A stretch of 64,000 nt of DNA, from contig CM060732.1 in NCBI GenBank assembly GCA_030704615.1, positions 80,499,171 to 80,563,170 on the forward strand, read 5' to 3'. Below the pieces are notes generated by a model, which saw nothing but the letters and a program-made list of their open reading frames with translations, did no database searches and had not been told where the DNA came from. Shown here one piece after another: positions 20,210 through 31,255 of this stretch; the stretch's first letter is position 1, and each line of letters opens with the position of its first letter. The stretch comes from Takakia lepidozioides. Its lineage: Eukaryota; Streptophyta; Takakiopsida; Takakiales; Takakiaceae. Made by a program: the position numbers and the translations under genes.

Positions 20210-20222
20210 TGGTATCAGAGCC
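20210..20222 (+). other. Primer binding site (initiator tRNA-Met type)
   Basis: TGGTATCAGAGCC, one base after the LTR end, is the standard complement of the 3' end of initiator methionine tRNA used to prime plant LTR retrotransposons. Confidence 0.85.
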
Positions 20223-20860
20223 TAGTCTTTCTTAAAGTTGGGAGTGAATACCCTCTTTAGGAGGATTCGATTAAGATGTTTTTTTTTTAAGATATTTTTG
20301 TTGTTAATATTCTTAAGTGTTGAATAGATAGTTAGTGATGGTGCGTCATAACGATAGTATAAAATTTTTATGGACTTAAATCAACAATTTTCCATGATTT
20401 TCCTTTGGAGTGTGAGTTTAAAATTATATGTCGTCGTAAGACAGAAATTAGAGATATAATAGTACAGAGATTTGGAGAGGAACAATATCAAGAAGTGTTA
20501 CAAAACCCACGACCTGTTGTCTTTCCTATAATTGGAAATTGAAAAGTATACATATGTGTATATACATAGTTCATGGATCGAGGTAGATATTTTCCGCCTA
20601 ATTTTCCACCGCCAAATGTATTTAGTATCAATGTGCGCGCCATCGACAAGCATCATCTTGTAAGATTTTTAGTTGCAGAATTTGGAGTAGAATTCATGAA
20701 CCTTGTCGTGAGTTCAAACGTCCCTTTTGTATTACTAATAGTCACGTACGAGATGGTTTGGGATTGCACTATTTACATACTGTATTAGGATAAGAGAATA
20801 GAGATAGTATAAATTAATCTTAGAAGACAAACACCACGAAGGAAGGAGTAGTGGAGCAAA

Positions 20861-21894
20861 ATGGCGGACAATGAAAAAATGGTGGACAACGCACACACTA
20901 CTCATCAAGCCAATGATCAGACGGTGTAAATAATGGAGCGTTTACACGAATTGCAGAATGCTCATGTCACGACCCAACAACAAAACAACGTGTTGATGGA
21001 TGAGCTCAAACAAATGAGACAATCAACCGCCCCGAGATTGGTTGCTGGTGGGTCGGATACGTTACTGCAAAAGATGACCAAGACGTGCAAGGTTGAGCCG
21101 TATAAAGGAAGTCGCGTCATGAGAGTGCTAGAAAGATGGATTTATCGAATGGAGGTACATCTGTCATATTTCCCTGCATCAAGCGATTGAGACCACAGAA
21201 TGTTCATACGATCTTTTCTACTCGACAATGCTTCAACATGATTACAGACATGGGAGAGAAAACAGATTGCAAAATGAGAACCTTTACTATGGAGCACCTT
21301 GAAAGCGAGACTGCTCTAACAATTCAAGGCAGTAGATGCTGTTACAACTGCTCAAATGAAATTATGGAATTTGAAATAACGCGGGAGTGTGCAAAATTAC
21401 ATTGAAGATTTTTTAATCTTCAGGTCCAAATCGAAGACATGAGTCCTGCAGAAGCATTAGACAACTTCAAAAGATGATTGAAGAAGAAAATTCAAGGAGA
21501 GGTAAATTTACGCAACCTGGTTGATGTCCACGAAACAATTTCATTGGCCCAAAAGATTGAAGGGATGTTACCAAGATACGACGAAGGTATACACGTTCCA
21601 TTGAACCAGTACGAACCAACGCCTATGGAGCTTGGAAATCTTCGAAGACGGGATATCTTCCAATACTCTCAAAGATTCAGACCGGGAATCAGATATGGGG
21701 AAGATAACACACAACAGCGAATGAAATTGAATGACAAGGATTTGACCTCCTCAACATTCTCACGAACAAAAGGACAAAGGGAAACTAGACAATGTTACAA
21801 CTGTGGAAAATACGGACATCTTGCGGCCAACTGCCGAAGTGGAAGGTACAATCGACAAACTTATCGAAGACATCTTAACAGTTTAAGGAGATGA
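20861..21894 (+). pseudogene. Gypsy gag with CCHC zinc knuckle
   Basis: Begins at ATGGCGGACAATG, with a stop at about 20927 and re-entry at 20933 (MERLHELQNAHVTTQQQNNV, a coiled-coil region). Broken by stops near 21188 and 21403, then open from 21478: KKIQGEVNLRNLVDVHETIS, PMELGNLRRRD and the zinc knuckle CYNCGKYGHLAANC (CX2CX4HX4C) at about 21793-21834. Gag packages the element RNA. At least three breaks. Confidence 0.8.
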
Positions 21895-21959
21895 GAAGAT
21901 AACAAACATCACAATGAGGAGGAAAACGAGGACAACCAGTAAGTAGACCTCGCGGTCTT

Positions 21960-22506
21960 ACTGGTTCTACAAAGAAGAGGAAAGACGAGGGGCCCTACAA
22001 GGAGAAGAGACAAATCAATTATGCGGGCAAGAAAGAGACGCGGTTAATTGTGGCAGACGGAACCTTGGAAGGTATTCATGTGAGAGTGTTGATAGACCCT
22101 GTGGCAACAGAAAACTTCTTATCTAGAAAGGTTGCCTTGAAACTATGATTCTCCTTAGAAAAGGATGAAAGAGAGGAAGTAGAAATGCCAAATGAACATA
22201 CAGATGTCATTGAGACACTACCTAAAAGCATAGAGTTATCGATCGGTAAATATAGAGAAACCTTAAAAGCGAGTAGTCAGACTGGTTCGATATGACGTAA
22301 TATTAGGCATGCATTAGATGGAATCTGACAACCCGATGTTGATTGGCGTCGAAAGATAGTCAAAACCCAGATTTGGAAAATATGGGGAGATCGAATGAGG
22401 ACACCATATCGAAACATACCATCATTTGTTATAGGTACTACAGCTATATGTAAGAAAGACGTATTATTTGTAGGTTTAATAAGAGACGTGGAAAATCCAA
22501 AAAAAA
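21960..22506 (+). pseudogene. Gypsy aspartic protease region, active site altered
   Basis: Reads LIVADGTLEGIHVRVLIDPV then ATENFLSRKVAL. The family motif is LIDSGATENF; here SG is replaced by PV beside the catalytic Asp, so the enzyme is unlikely to work. Followed by [19 protein letters not shown] and NPDVDWRRKIVKTQI, then homology ends at about 22506. Confidence 0.75.
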
Positions 22507-22510
22507 TCTT

Positions 22511-23814
22511 GGCAAGTTAATGCCGCATTACATACTATTCAGCTTTATATTAAATAACAACTTCAAGACACTACTCTTTTGCATTCAAAATGTTTATCAA
22601 TTAAAAAAGAATTGCATGCTGCTAGGACATCCAATTCTAGACAAACGGACATTTTTCTTCTTTTAATTTAAATTAATATGTAAATATTACTTTCCATCGC
22701 CAAGTAATAGAAGTGTCCGGGGAGTTGAATGCCCTGACACCCCTGTTAGCGGGCCCCAGAGACGGCCCACCCGCCCCTCCCCTGGGCGACCCACCCTCCG
22801 CGGTCGCTTCGCCGATCGTGGTTAAATACATGAATACCCGAATTACATGATCGTCACACCCTCATGCCGTCCACATGCATGACGCCACATGCCTCGCGCC
22901 CATCCATGCCCCAACATGCATATATACACATGACAGGTCACATGACATAAGTATGAGATATGCCTAGATTTATTTTTTACAAGGATGCCACTCACGTGCG
23001 AAATGTCTGAAGCGGTCTTTGTCCAGTGGCTTGGCGTCCTTCACTTCTGCCGTGCCCACAATGATCACCACCACTCTCCATGATCTCTTTCATTAGTGTA
23101 ATGACATTGTCTTTGCATGCTCTTGTGGAGGAGAATGATCGTTGGTTATGCCACTTCGAACGTCATCGATGGAAAGAATGTGCAAGAAAAAACTGAGAAC
23201 ACACTTGCGACAGATTCACATGTTTGTGTTTTGACCATACGAGCAACGATCACCAGACGGCCAGCAGCAGGAGCATCAAGCAGACCATTACCTAGGGTTT
23301 GTGACATTTGTCAAGTTATTTTATCACTAGTGTGAAGTTAGCTAGGAAATAGCTAGCTTTTATATATTGACATCTGGGATTGACCCAAGTGTCAATCCAG
23401 GGCCCAATACATGTTTGGGCACTTGACGTGGTTATCTTCACGGCAAATCGTGATGGGCTCATCTTTCTCGAGTTGAGCCTCACCCCGTCTAGCTATGACA
23501 CCGTAGTGTGGATTCCCCATGGCGTGGGGTGCACTTGGTTCGACTTAATGTATGAGTGATGTTTTCATGTGCAAGTGTGTGAAGTTTGAGAGAGCTTGTT
23601 TGCTTGTATCATTCTTCTTTATCACTCAAGAAAGATGAGCTCGAGTTTGTGAGTGCCAAGTTCGAGTTGTTTTGTAGCACTTGTGTTTTCATGAGAAGCG
23701 GCCCAGTTACCAGCGTTACGTCCGTCCGTCAACGTCAGGTCACGTCAAACCTGACGCTGACGGGACCTCCGCCACGTCAGGTTCGGTGAATATTCTGGTA
23801 AAAAATAGTATCAG
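22511..23814. other. Unassigned stretch
   Basis: No gene supported on either strand. A GC-rich block lies at 22730-22810 and ATGCAT-rich sequence at 22850-22940. From 23340 the sequence reads like untranslated or LTR DNA (direct repeats of GTCAATCCAG-like motifs), but no terminal repeats were paired. Confidence 0.35.
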
Positions 23815-25085
23815 GTAAAATACTGCCACTTAAGCAACCACGTCGCCGACACGGTGGCGGTGGCAAATATATTTTGAAAATTAACAAAACGAACACGACC
23901 GCAAATTCGCTTTGTTTTTCGAAATTAAAAAAGAAATAGCGACCGCCGTATTGGCGGTCGCTTCAATTCTTATTTTTTTTAAAAGCAAGATTGGTGGTCG
24001 CACTGGCGGCCGCTTTTTTTTTCGAAATAGAAATAGAAATAGCGACCGCCATATTTGCGGTCGCTTCAAATGTTTATTTTTTAAAAGCAAGATTGGCGGT
24101 CGCACTAGCGGTCGCCTTATTTTTCGAATTAAAAAAACAAATAGCGACCGCTATGTTGGCGGTCACTTCAATTTATTTTTAAATAAAAACAAGATTGGCG
24201 GGCGTATTGGCGGTCGTCTAATTTAAAAAAGAAAAACAAGCGACTGCCATATTGGCGGTCGCACGGTGGCAAATACATTTTTAAAAATTAACAAAATGAA
24301 CGCGACCGCCAATTATGGCGATCGCTTCAATTTTTTTTTTTAAAAGCAAGATTGGCGGTCGCTTTATTTTTTGAAATAGAAAAAGAAATAGCGACCGCCA
24401 TATTGGCGGTCGCTTCAAATTATTATTTTTTAAAAGCAAGATTGGCGGTTGCACTGGCGGTCGCTTTATTTTTCGAATTAAAAAAAGAAATAGCGACCGC
24501 TATCTTGGCGGTCGCTTCAATTTATTTAAAAAGAAAATCAAGGTTGGCGGTCGCATTGGCGGTCGCCTAATTTGAAAAAGAAAACAAGCGACTACCGTAT
24601 TGGCGGTCGCACAATTTTGTAAATATATATAGAACAAGCGACCGCTATATGGCGGTCGGATAATTTCAAAAATATATTAAAAAAACAGCGACCGCCATTG
24701 GGCAGTCGCTTAATTTTAAAAATATATAGAAAAACAAACGACCGCCATAAAATATAAAGATTAAAAGCGGCCGCCTTACTGGCGGCCGTTTTTTTTTTTA
24801 ATATTAAAAATAACAGCGACCACCATATTGGCGGTCGCTTTATTTTAAATATATTATCAAATGAAGCGACCGCCATACCGGCAGTCGCATTATATTTTGA
24901 AATAAAAAACAATAGTGACCGCCATACCGGCGGTCGCTTAAATTTAAAAATATACAAAATAGAAATGACCGCAATATTGCACAAAATGAAAGGAAATAAA
25001 AGCGACCGCAGTAGTGGCGGTCGGTTGTTTTTCATTTAAAAAAAAAATAGCGACCGTAGTATTAGCGGTCGCTTAATTTCAAAAT
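23815..25085. repeat. Array of GCGACCGCC/GGCGGTCGC hairpins
   Basis: About 17 short inverted repeats of the form GCGACCGCCATATTGGCGGTCGC (arm 9-10, loop 3-5) are separated by AT-rich spacers of 20-80 bp, and extra half-sites (ATTGGCGGTCGCACTGGCGG) lie between. Two superunits of about 400 bp (starting near 23855 and 24264, each with GGTGGCAAATA...AAAATTAACAAAA) are tandem; after about 24600 spacing shortens to about 50 bp. Density and inverted pairing resemble transposase-binding subterminal repeats of CACTA elements, and a CACTA transposase fragment follows directly. Each hairpin could extrude as a cruciform or form a stem in RNA. Confidence 0.75.
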
Positions 25086-25095
25086 TACAACAAAT

Positions 25096-26079
25096 ATGGT
25101 TGTACAGCTTTTTTCGGATGGGCGCTATTGGTTCGTCATTTATTCATTTCACTTTCATTTCACTTTCATCCCTCTTAGATCATATATAAAGGAGGAGGGT
25201 CACCAAGCTCCTCACTTCTTTTGGCGCAAACACTTGAGGTTGCTTTGGATGTTCTCTTCCATTGAACAAGAGTGTAGCCCAAGAAGAGGATGTGCACATT
25301 TTGCCGTTGTGGCTTCACCAAAGCCACTTCAGCAGATTGTGTATAAGCTCAACACTACAACCCACATCGACCCATTTGGGTTGTTGACAGGTGTAGAAGT
25401 GTTGCTACAGAACATTGAAACCATTGTATCTTACTTGCGAAAGTATGAAATTGTGAAAGAACTAGCCCTTGTTGAAAGAGAGGCAATTCCCCCTTTTGCA
25501 GAGTGGTTACAAGAGGCAGTGGACAATGGGGTGAGGAATGACGTGGATTTCGACATGGACGTTTGGCGTCTGAGTTTGCGTCTGTTGTTGCGTGTGAAAT
25601 CATACCCCTCAATAAGACCATATAAAAACCATTACAGTAAATCATACACGGATAGACGTTTGTATCTAACCTTTGATTCTAGGATGAGTTCAGTTTTTGA
25701 GCAAGAAATGAATACTTCAACTGATTCCGATCCACTGATGGACTCTTTGAAATATGTGGGGGTCATTGATGAGCTCTTGGAATTGGATTACGGAGGCCTA
25801 TGACATGTTCTCTTTAAGTACACATGGATGAAGACCATAATGACAGGTTGCAATGCTACCATGGTCGTGGACGATGATGGGTTCTTCCTGGTGGATTTTA
25901 CACGAACTTTGACAGAGTATGATCAACCATTTATCTACCCCTCGCAAGTCGATCAAGTTTTCTTTTATGATGACAATCACCGTCGGGGATGGAAGGTTGT
26001 CTTGCAGAAAGATTCACGAAAGATAGAGAGAAAAAAAATAAAAATAAAAATGTGGGGGAGTGACTATTTTGATAATTAA
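25096..26079 (+). pseudogene. CACTA (TNPD-type) transposase C-terminal part
   Basis: ORF of 235 residues with FAEWLQEAVDNG, YPSIRPYKNHYSKSYTDRRL and KYVGVIDELLELDYGG, then an in-frame TGA (25801-25803), continuing in the same frame HVLFKYTWMKT, DDDGFFLVDFTRTL, DQPFIYPSQVDQVFFYDD and GWKVVLQKDSRK. The order (SxGVIxExxELDY, VLFKCxW, PFIxAxQVxQVFYxxD, GWxVVL) is that of the DUF4216 tail of plant CACTA transposases. The stop is consistent with CGA to TGA change. The N-terminus encoded in this ORF does not match the catalytic core, which is absent. Ends with a Lys-rich tail at 26079. Confidence 0.75.
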
Positions 26080-27999
26080 TTATAGAGGATGTCTATAGTT
26101 TGTTGATTGAAATAATATTTAATATTTTTTTATATTCAAATTATTTTTATTTTGATATTTAAATATATAAATGATATCACATAAGATATAAATTAAATAT
26201 AAATTAAAAAAAAGTAATACTATCGAACAAAGTATAAAATATATTTTTATAATCCATTTTAATTTTTTAACGAAATGCGAGCAACGTTTAATTAATCAAA
26301 TTAAAAAATAGAAAAGAACACCTTGAGGAAGTCATAAAACGGAACTATTAAACGATATGGACCCTAGTTTGACTTTTTTGTTTAAAAACCCTGCATTGAA
26401 AAAATGGTATAACTTATACAAAATTGACTTTAAAAAAAAATTGACCGCACATTGTGTGCATATCTTCCTTCTGCACTCACTTGCTAATTTTCTAGGACAA
26501 TCAGCCCCAGATCTAGAAACGGCACCGTTGAATGTGGGACCCATTATTGGGGCTCATTGGAGAAACATAACATTTTTTAGTACTTTTTTAAAGATTTGAG
26601 TGACGCGATCAACTCCAATTGAGGCGAGATTAAGCAGGCTTCATCCTCTCGGGATCCTTCATCCAACAAACCAAAAACCATCCAATTTGGCCAACACATC
26701 TAGTGTTGTCACTTGGTCAAACCTGGTCAGATCCCTTAATTATAATTTTTATCACACACAAGTGTGAAGAAATTTTCACATGAAAAAGACAGAATTACCT
26801 TCATCAATTCCTGACCCCCTTGATTGCGTGATGAGAGACAACTTTGCTTTAACTCAAAATTAAGGCAATCAATTGCCCAATCCTGGTAGTGCACGACATG
26901 GGTCATTCGATGTCTCTAATTTCATACAATTTGAAGCAGATTTGAAAATGCAATTTATATTTAAGTGGGCCCTGCAACCCATTTCGGGGTCTGTTGAGCG
27001 TTTAAGGCTTAATAGAGGGGATATCGCCCCGTGACGAAGTCAAAAAAATCAAAGGGGAATCACCCTGAATCATCAATAGCCGAGGATATACCAAAGTTCT
27101 AAGAATGTAATAGCACGTTGAAGCATTGTATATAAAGGAAAAAAAAAACAAAAAAAACAGAAGAGACGGAAAGAACAAAGTGTTTAGGAGGACCAAAATC
27201 TAGGTGTGCCTTGATTTTTGCAACTTTTCCTATGTCATCAATTAACCTCATGATTGTGATTTTCATGGACTCTCATTCTTTGGGAACACTGTCAGAAAAT
27301 TCTTGTGCTAGAAAATCTGATGCAAATAACGTCATCATTGACCTATGTGAAGTCAAATTCCACAAGAATATGTTGTGTCATTTTTCCAAGCATCTACAAA
27401 CAAGTTCCCCATAATAGCCCAAAAATCTTGCGCCTCTTAATCAAAACATCTACAAATTTTCTAAAATGCACATTATTTGAAGTTGTAAAGGGATCCCAAA
27501 ATTTATATACACACCGAGACTTCCATATCTACAATTTTAATCTTAGTGATTATAGAACAATAGAAAATAATATGTAACTAGATTGATCTGAAGGGATATT
27601 AAGAGACTTGAGATCTCAAACAAATTGAAGGTTGTGGAAAGTAAGAAAAATATGGATACTAAAGCACCAACCCATATTAGTGCTTTGATACAAGTTGGAC
27701 ACCGGCCTTGGGGTTCGACTTCCCCAAACGACAACAAAACATGATTCTTTCAATAAAAAAAATATCAAAGATAACAAACACAAGAGAGAAAGAAAAAATC
27801 AAATCAACTTTAAGCTGAAAATTAAATATTATTACAATGAAAATATATGTAAGATGTTATTAAAATAATAACATATAATAATACGGTATAAAATAATTGA
27901 GAATTTGATAAAGGCTTCACCAATTCAGTGTAGATTTTATTTGGGTAAACTATAACATGAATTTATTTATTTATTGACTGTGATGCATGGTTTCTTCTC
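26080..27999. other. AT-rich unassigned stretch
   Basis: Very AT-rich to 26340. Small ORFs at 26357-26599, 27211-27577 and 27543-27737 have no recognisable domain and overlap on both strands. No element ends paired. Possible remnants of the CACTA 3' region just after 26080. Confidence 0.35.
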
Positions 28000-28149
28000 T
28001 AGGGCGTAATCAACAAAAGTTGGGGGCCACGAATGCTCATCCACAAATATGTAAAAACTTATCAAGCTATCGATGAAGACATTCAAAGACCCCCAATGCA
28101 AGTGGAACGAAAGTATCTATGGGGTGACGTTTGCAAAATTATGATTTAG
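27999..28149 (+). CDS. Possible terminal coding exon, unidentified
   Basis: After a TTCTCTAG acceptor the sequence is open as GVINKSWGPRMLIHKYVKTY then QAIDEDIQRPPMQVERKYLW and stops at TAG (28147-28149). About 49 residues with protein-like composition, but no upstream exon was linked and no family recognised. Could be part of the sequence into which the adjacent inverted-repeat element inserted. Confidence 0.25.
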
Positions 28150-28167
28150 TCCAGTTGTTGGATCCAC

Positions 28168-29187
28168 TTGCCTCCGGATATTTGTAATCTAGGATTACCC
28201 TCGAGAGAGGTTTGTCCCTACAAGATAGGCCCTCGTTAATGGCTATAATAAAGCCATTCTAATGCAGTGAACCAGCCCCCACTGTTGGGCCCACATGCCC
28301 TTTCCCTCACCATGCCCTTTGCTCGGCATACTCCTCACCATGCATGTGGGCCCTACCATGCTCTATGCGAGGCCCCATGCTACATGCTCCACATCATGTT
28401 TGTTATCCATGGATGAATTTAGGGATGAATTTAGGATGGATGAGGTTAGGGTCTTTTAGGGCGGCGGCTGGTTTAGGGTTTTGTTTGTTTGGGACTTAGT
28501 GAGTTTTTTGGCTTAGTGAGTTCTTTGCAAACTATGTGAGTTCCTTTTATTATGTTTGCATTGTGAATGGTATGCAAGTGGTATGTTAGACCTAGATATA
28601 AGTGATATGCCAGGGAAACCTCGACCTCGGTTTCTTCCAAACATATCTTATATCACTTAAGTGATAAGCCAGGGAAACTTGACCATGGTTTCTTCCAAAC
28701 ATATCTTGTATCACTTAAGTGATAAGCCAGAGAAACCTTGACCGAGATTTCCTCGAAGCTCCTGAACGCCCTGCACCACATCAAGTGTTTAGTGATCCAC
28801 AAACTCACCTCACTAATCTAATCTACTCATAATTGCGTCCACCAATCCACTCACTAATCCATAGAACCCCGTTGTTTGCTTTGGGAGCCAAGAGAAGCAA
28901 TTGTTACCCTAACAAGCCTAAACCCACCCCTAACTTCACCCCTAACCTCATCCATTTTAGATTCATCCCACTAAAATCATCTATGGATAACAAACATGAC
29001 CATAGAGCATGCGGCATGGGGCCTCGCATGGAGCATAGCAGGGCACACATGCATGGCGAGGAGTGGGTATGGCGAAGAAATGGCAGGTGGGCCTGGAGGG
29101 GGCTGGCTCTTGGCATTAATGACAAAGCCCATTAATGTGCCCTATCTTGTAGGGACAAATCCTAGATTACAAATATCCCGAGGCGAT
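28168..29187. repeat. Large inverted-repeat (foldback) element
   Basis: The arms, about 28168-28500 and 28870-29187, are imperfect reverse complements: GATATTTGTAATCTAGGATT at the left matches the complement of the right end, followed by CCCTACAAGATAGG, GCGAGGCCCCATGC and GTTTGTTATCCAT in matching order. Indels of 10-30 bp occur. Loop of about 370 bp. Target duplication not resolved. A transcript through it would form a long hairpin, a possible small-RNA source. Confidence 0.7.
28601..28775. repeat. Three tandem 58-59 bp repeats in the foldback loop
   Basis: Units begin AGTGATAwGCCAGrGAAAC at 28601, 28660 and 28718 and contain GTTTCTTCCAAACATATCTT. Unit junctions form TATCACTTAAGTGATA, a perfect palindrome, and GGGAAAC/GTTTCTT inverted pairs lie inside each unit. 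Confidence 0.8.
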
Positions 29188-29379
29188 TTGGGTTATCCCA
29201 TAACCGTTCAGCATGAGAAATTAACGCGAGAAAGGGTTCTTTTGAAAACAGTTAGCTACGAACCTTGCCAAATACCAAGAAATCTAGGAATACATCAACA
29301 TTACACCATGTATCTCATAACAACCGAAGAAACATTTTAAGCATAGATGCGAAGAAGAGAAACTTTATTTTTCATTTAT
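29188..29379. other. Open but unidentified stretch next to the foldback element
   Basis: The plus frame GDLGYPITVQHEKLTRERVL continues to a stop near 29338 without a recognised domain. It may be residual coding sequence of the insertion target. Confidence 0.25.
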
Positions 29380-29517
29380 GTTAAATTAGCAGATTACATA
29401 GATCTAACACTCTGTAAGCTCGAGGGTGAAGTCATTAGTCGATCATCAAGAGTATGATAGTGGTTTCTATGCTTGGGTAAAGCTTAAGCCGTAGTCTTTG
29501 TTGCTATCAATCTAACA

Positions 29518-29529
29518 TGGTATCAAGCC
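29518..29529 (+). other. Copia primer binding site
   Basis: TGGTATCAAGCC directly after CTAACA, the usual initiator-tRNA-Met priming site of plant copia elements, about 48 bp before the gag ORF. Confidence 0.75.
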
Positions 29530-29569
29530 ATTTTTTCTAGGTGAGAGTTTATAGATGAGTTGAGAGAAC

Positions 29570-29870
29570 TTGATCATGGCTAGAGTATTGTCTTCTAGTA
29601 ATCCTAATATATCTATTATCTATTTGGATGTGAGAATGGAAGATCGGTTCAATGGAACTAACTATCAAACTTATAAGTTTATGATAGTTCGTCTAGACAA
29701 AGATCTATGGCGAGTAATTCATGGATCAGTCCAAAGACGAGACACTATTGTGGGCCGAACTATATTAGATAGAACAGATAAAAAAACATCATTACAAATT
29801 TGAGAAACAAACACTTGCATCTCATTATAGTGCTAAAAATGCTAATGAGGTTTTGTCAAGCTACCAACTA
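29570..29870 (+). pseudogene. Copia gag N-terminus
   Basis: Reads MEDRFNGTNYQTYKFMIVRL and KDLWRVIHGSV, the FxGxNYxxWKxxM...LW signature of copia gag. A frame change near 29800 and then the MULE insertion at 29871 end it. The sequence resumes after the MULE as YETKDVASQVY. Confidence 0.75.
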
Positions 29871-29969
29871 GGGGAATGCTAGATCATGAGCCTGGAGACA
29901 TGAGCTTATGAGCCCATGAGCCCGTGAGCCTAAGATAGGCTCACGCCACGTCAGCATGGAATCCGGAAC

Positions 29970-30185
29970 TTGCAGGCCCTATTCCCGCGGGAGGCGCCTA
30001 TTTCCGCGGAGAAATTAACCGTTTTCAGTTATTCCAGATCACATCTGTTACATCCACTCCATCATCCATTTAGATGTGGTTTACATACCAAGTCCTTGCA
30101 TGCCACGAAATGGATGAATGTAGTTGTGTTTGAATGGAACATCATCCGACATATTAGGGACGAAATAGTGGATGAGGATGCATAG
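29970..30185 (+). CDS. Small ORF kept open in both MULE copies
   Basis: 71 residues containing LLHPLHHPFRCGLHTKSLHA and KWMNVVVFEWNIIRHIRDEI. The counterpart in copy 2 (51184-51408, 74 residues) is open too and differs by an in-frame indel plus substitutions. The opposite strand is also open in both copies (CRMMFHSNTTTFIHFVACKD), so the coding strand is undecided. No family recognised. Confidence 0.3.
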   Translation: MQALFPREAPISAEKLTVFSYSRSHLLHPLHHPFRCGLHTKSLHATKWMNVVVFEWNIIRHIRDEIVDEDA

Positions 30186-30469
30186 TCCTCCGCATAGATG
30201 AATGTGGCCACGTCGTGTATGTACGCACGTATACAATCCCTCCACATGTACGCATCCAATAATGCATATCCAATCATAGAAGGTTCAAGAATCCGAAACA
30301 CAAAGGGAGGTGGTCAGATAGGGAGGGATGGACGATGGCGGGGTGGAGTGGGGAGTGTCTGTATAGGTTGATTTTTTTTAAAGGAACGGATGGAGTAAGC
30401 AAGAAAGGTGTTGTGCTGTGGAGCTTGTGTGCAGCTGCCCATCCCCAGCAGGCAAGGGTGAAAAAAAAG

Positions 30470-30584
30470 AACGTGTGTGGGATATACAGAGAAAACGTGC
30501 TCCGCAAATGCCCTGAAAATAGTGTGCGGCACCGCACACTATTTTATGGGCATCTGCGAAGCCGAACGAGAAAACGAAAAAACG

Positions 30585-30624
<40 letters not shown>

Positions 30625-31110
30625 TGTGTGGGATGGGAATCTGCAGAGAAAACATGCTCCACAGATGCCCCAAACAGCGGCACAACGGCACCGCACACTA
30701 TTTTCCGGGCATCTGCGAGGGAACGAAAAAATAATAATAATTTAAATTTAAAAAAAAAAATCCTTGTGTGGGATGGGCATCTACAGAGAAAACATGCTCC
30801 GCAGATGTTCTGAAACAGTGTGCGGTGCTGAACACTATTTTCCGGACATCTGCCAGAGAACGAAAAACAAAAAAATTAAAAAAAAACAACATTGTGTGGA
30901 ATGGGCATTTGTAGAGAAAACATGCTCCGCAGATGCCCTGAAACAGTGTGCGGTGCCGCACATTGTTTTCAGGGCATCTGCGTGGGAACGAAAATAAATA
31001 AATAAATTGTGTATGGGATGGACAGCTGCAAAGAAAACGTGCACCGTAGATGCCCTGAAACTAGTGTGCGGTGCCGCACACTACTTTCAAGGCATCTGCG
31101 TGGGAACCTG
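30470..31110. repeat. Five tandem hairpin units in MULE copy 1
   Basis: Units of about 120-145 bp start near 30473, 30623, 30763, 30892 and 31010. Each reads TGTGTGGGATGGGCATCTGC, AGAGAAAACATGCTCC, then a long stem: GCAGATGCCCTGAAA...AGTGTGCGG paired with CCGCACACT...TTTTCCGGGCATCTGC. Units are separated by A-rich tracts, one of about 38 A residues (30584-30621). Confidence 0.85.
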
Positions 31111-31255
31111 CCTAAAGTACATTCGCTGGGCTCACAGGCTCACGGGATGGGCGCAGATGCCGGAATGTTGTAACTAAAGATGGACAGGCGATTGCAGGCA
31201 AGGGTGACATCTATCATGGAAGTCCCCTCCTTCTGGATTTGGTCGTGAGTACACA

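Larger units (their letters stand above)
19705..22510 (+). mobile_element. Plus-strand gypsy copy, rearranged and truncated
   Basis: 19705-20096 is a protease-to-RT fragment; 20097-20208 is an LTR end; 20210-20222 is the PBS; 20861-21894 is gag; 21960-22506 is protease. The LTR sequence matches that of the minus-strand neighbour, so the two belong to one family in opposite orientation. The segment 19705-20011 is repeated at 22208-22504. The element stops at about 22510 before reverse transcriptase. Confidence 0.8.

Noticed and set aside
23912-24570. ORFs over the GCGACCGCC array with repeated AVASIL/VALAVA
   Set aside because: Low-complexity translation of the hairpin repeats in several frames and both strands.
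23815-25085. CRISPR-like array of palindromic repeats with spacers
   Set aside because: Spacers are AT-rich and related to each other, units vary in length, no cas genes, and the DNA is from a plant nucleus.
28996-29340. 114-residue plus ORF at the right arm of the foldback element
   Set aside because: Runs through the inverted-repeat arm in an arbitrary frame; no domain.
30314-30698. Minus ORFs near the start of the MULE hairpin array
   Set aside because: Overlap the hairpin units and the poly-A run; no conserved protein.
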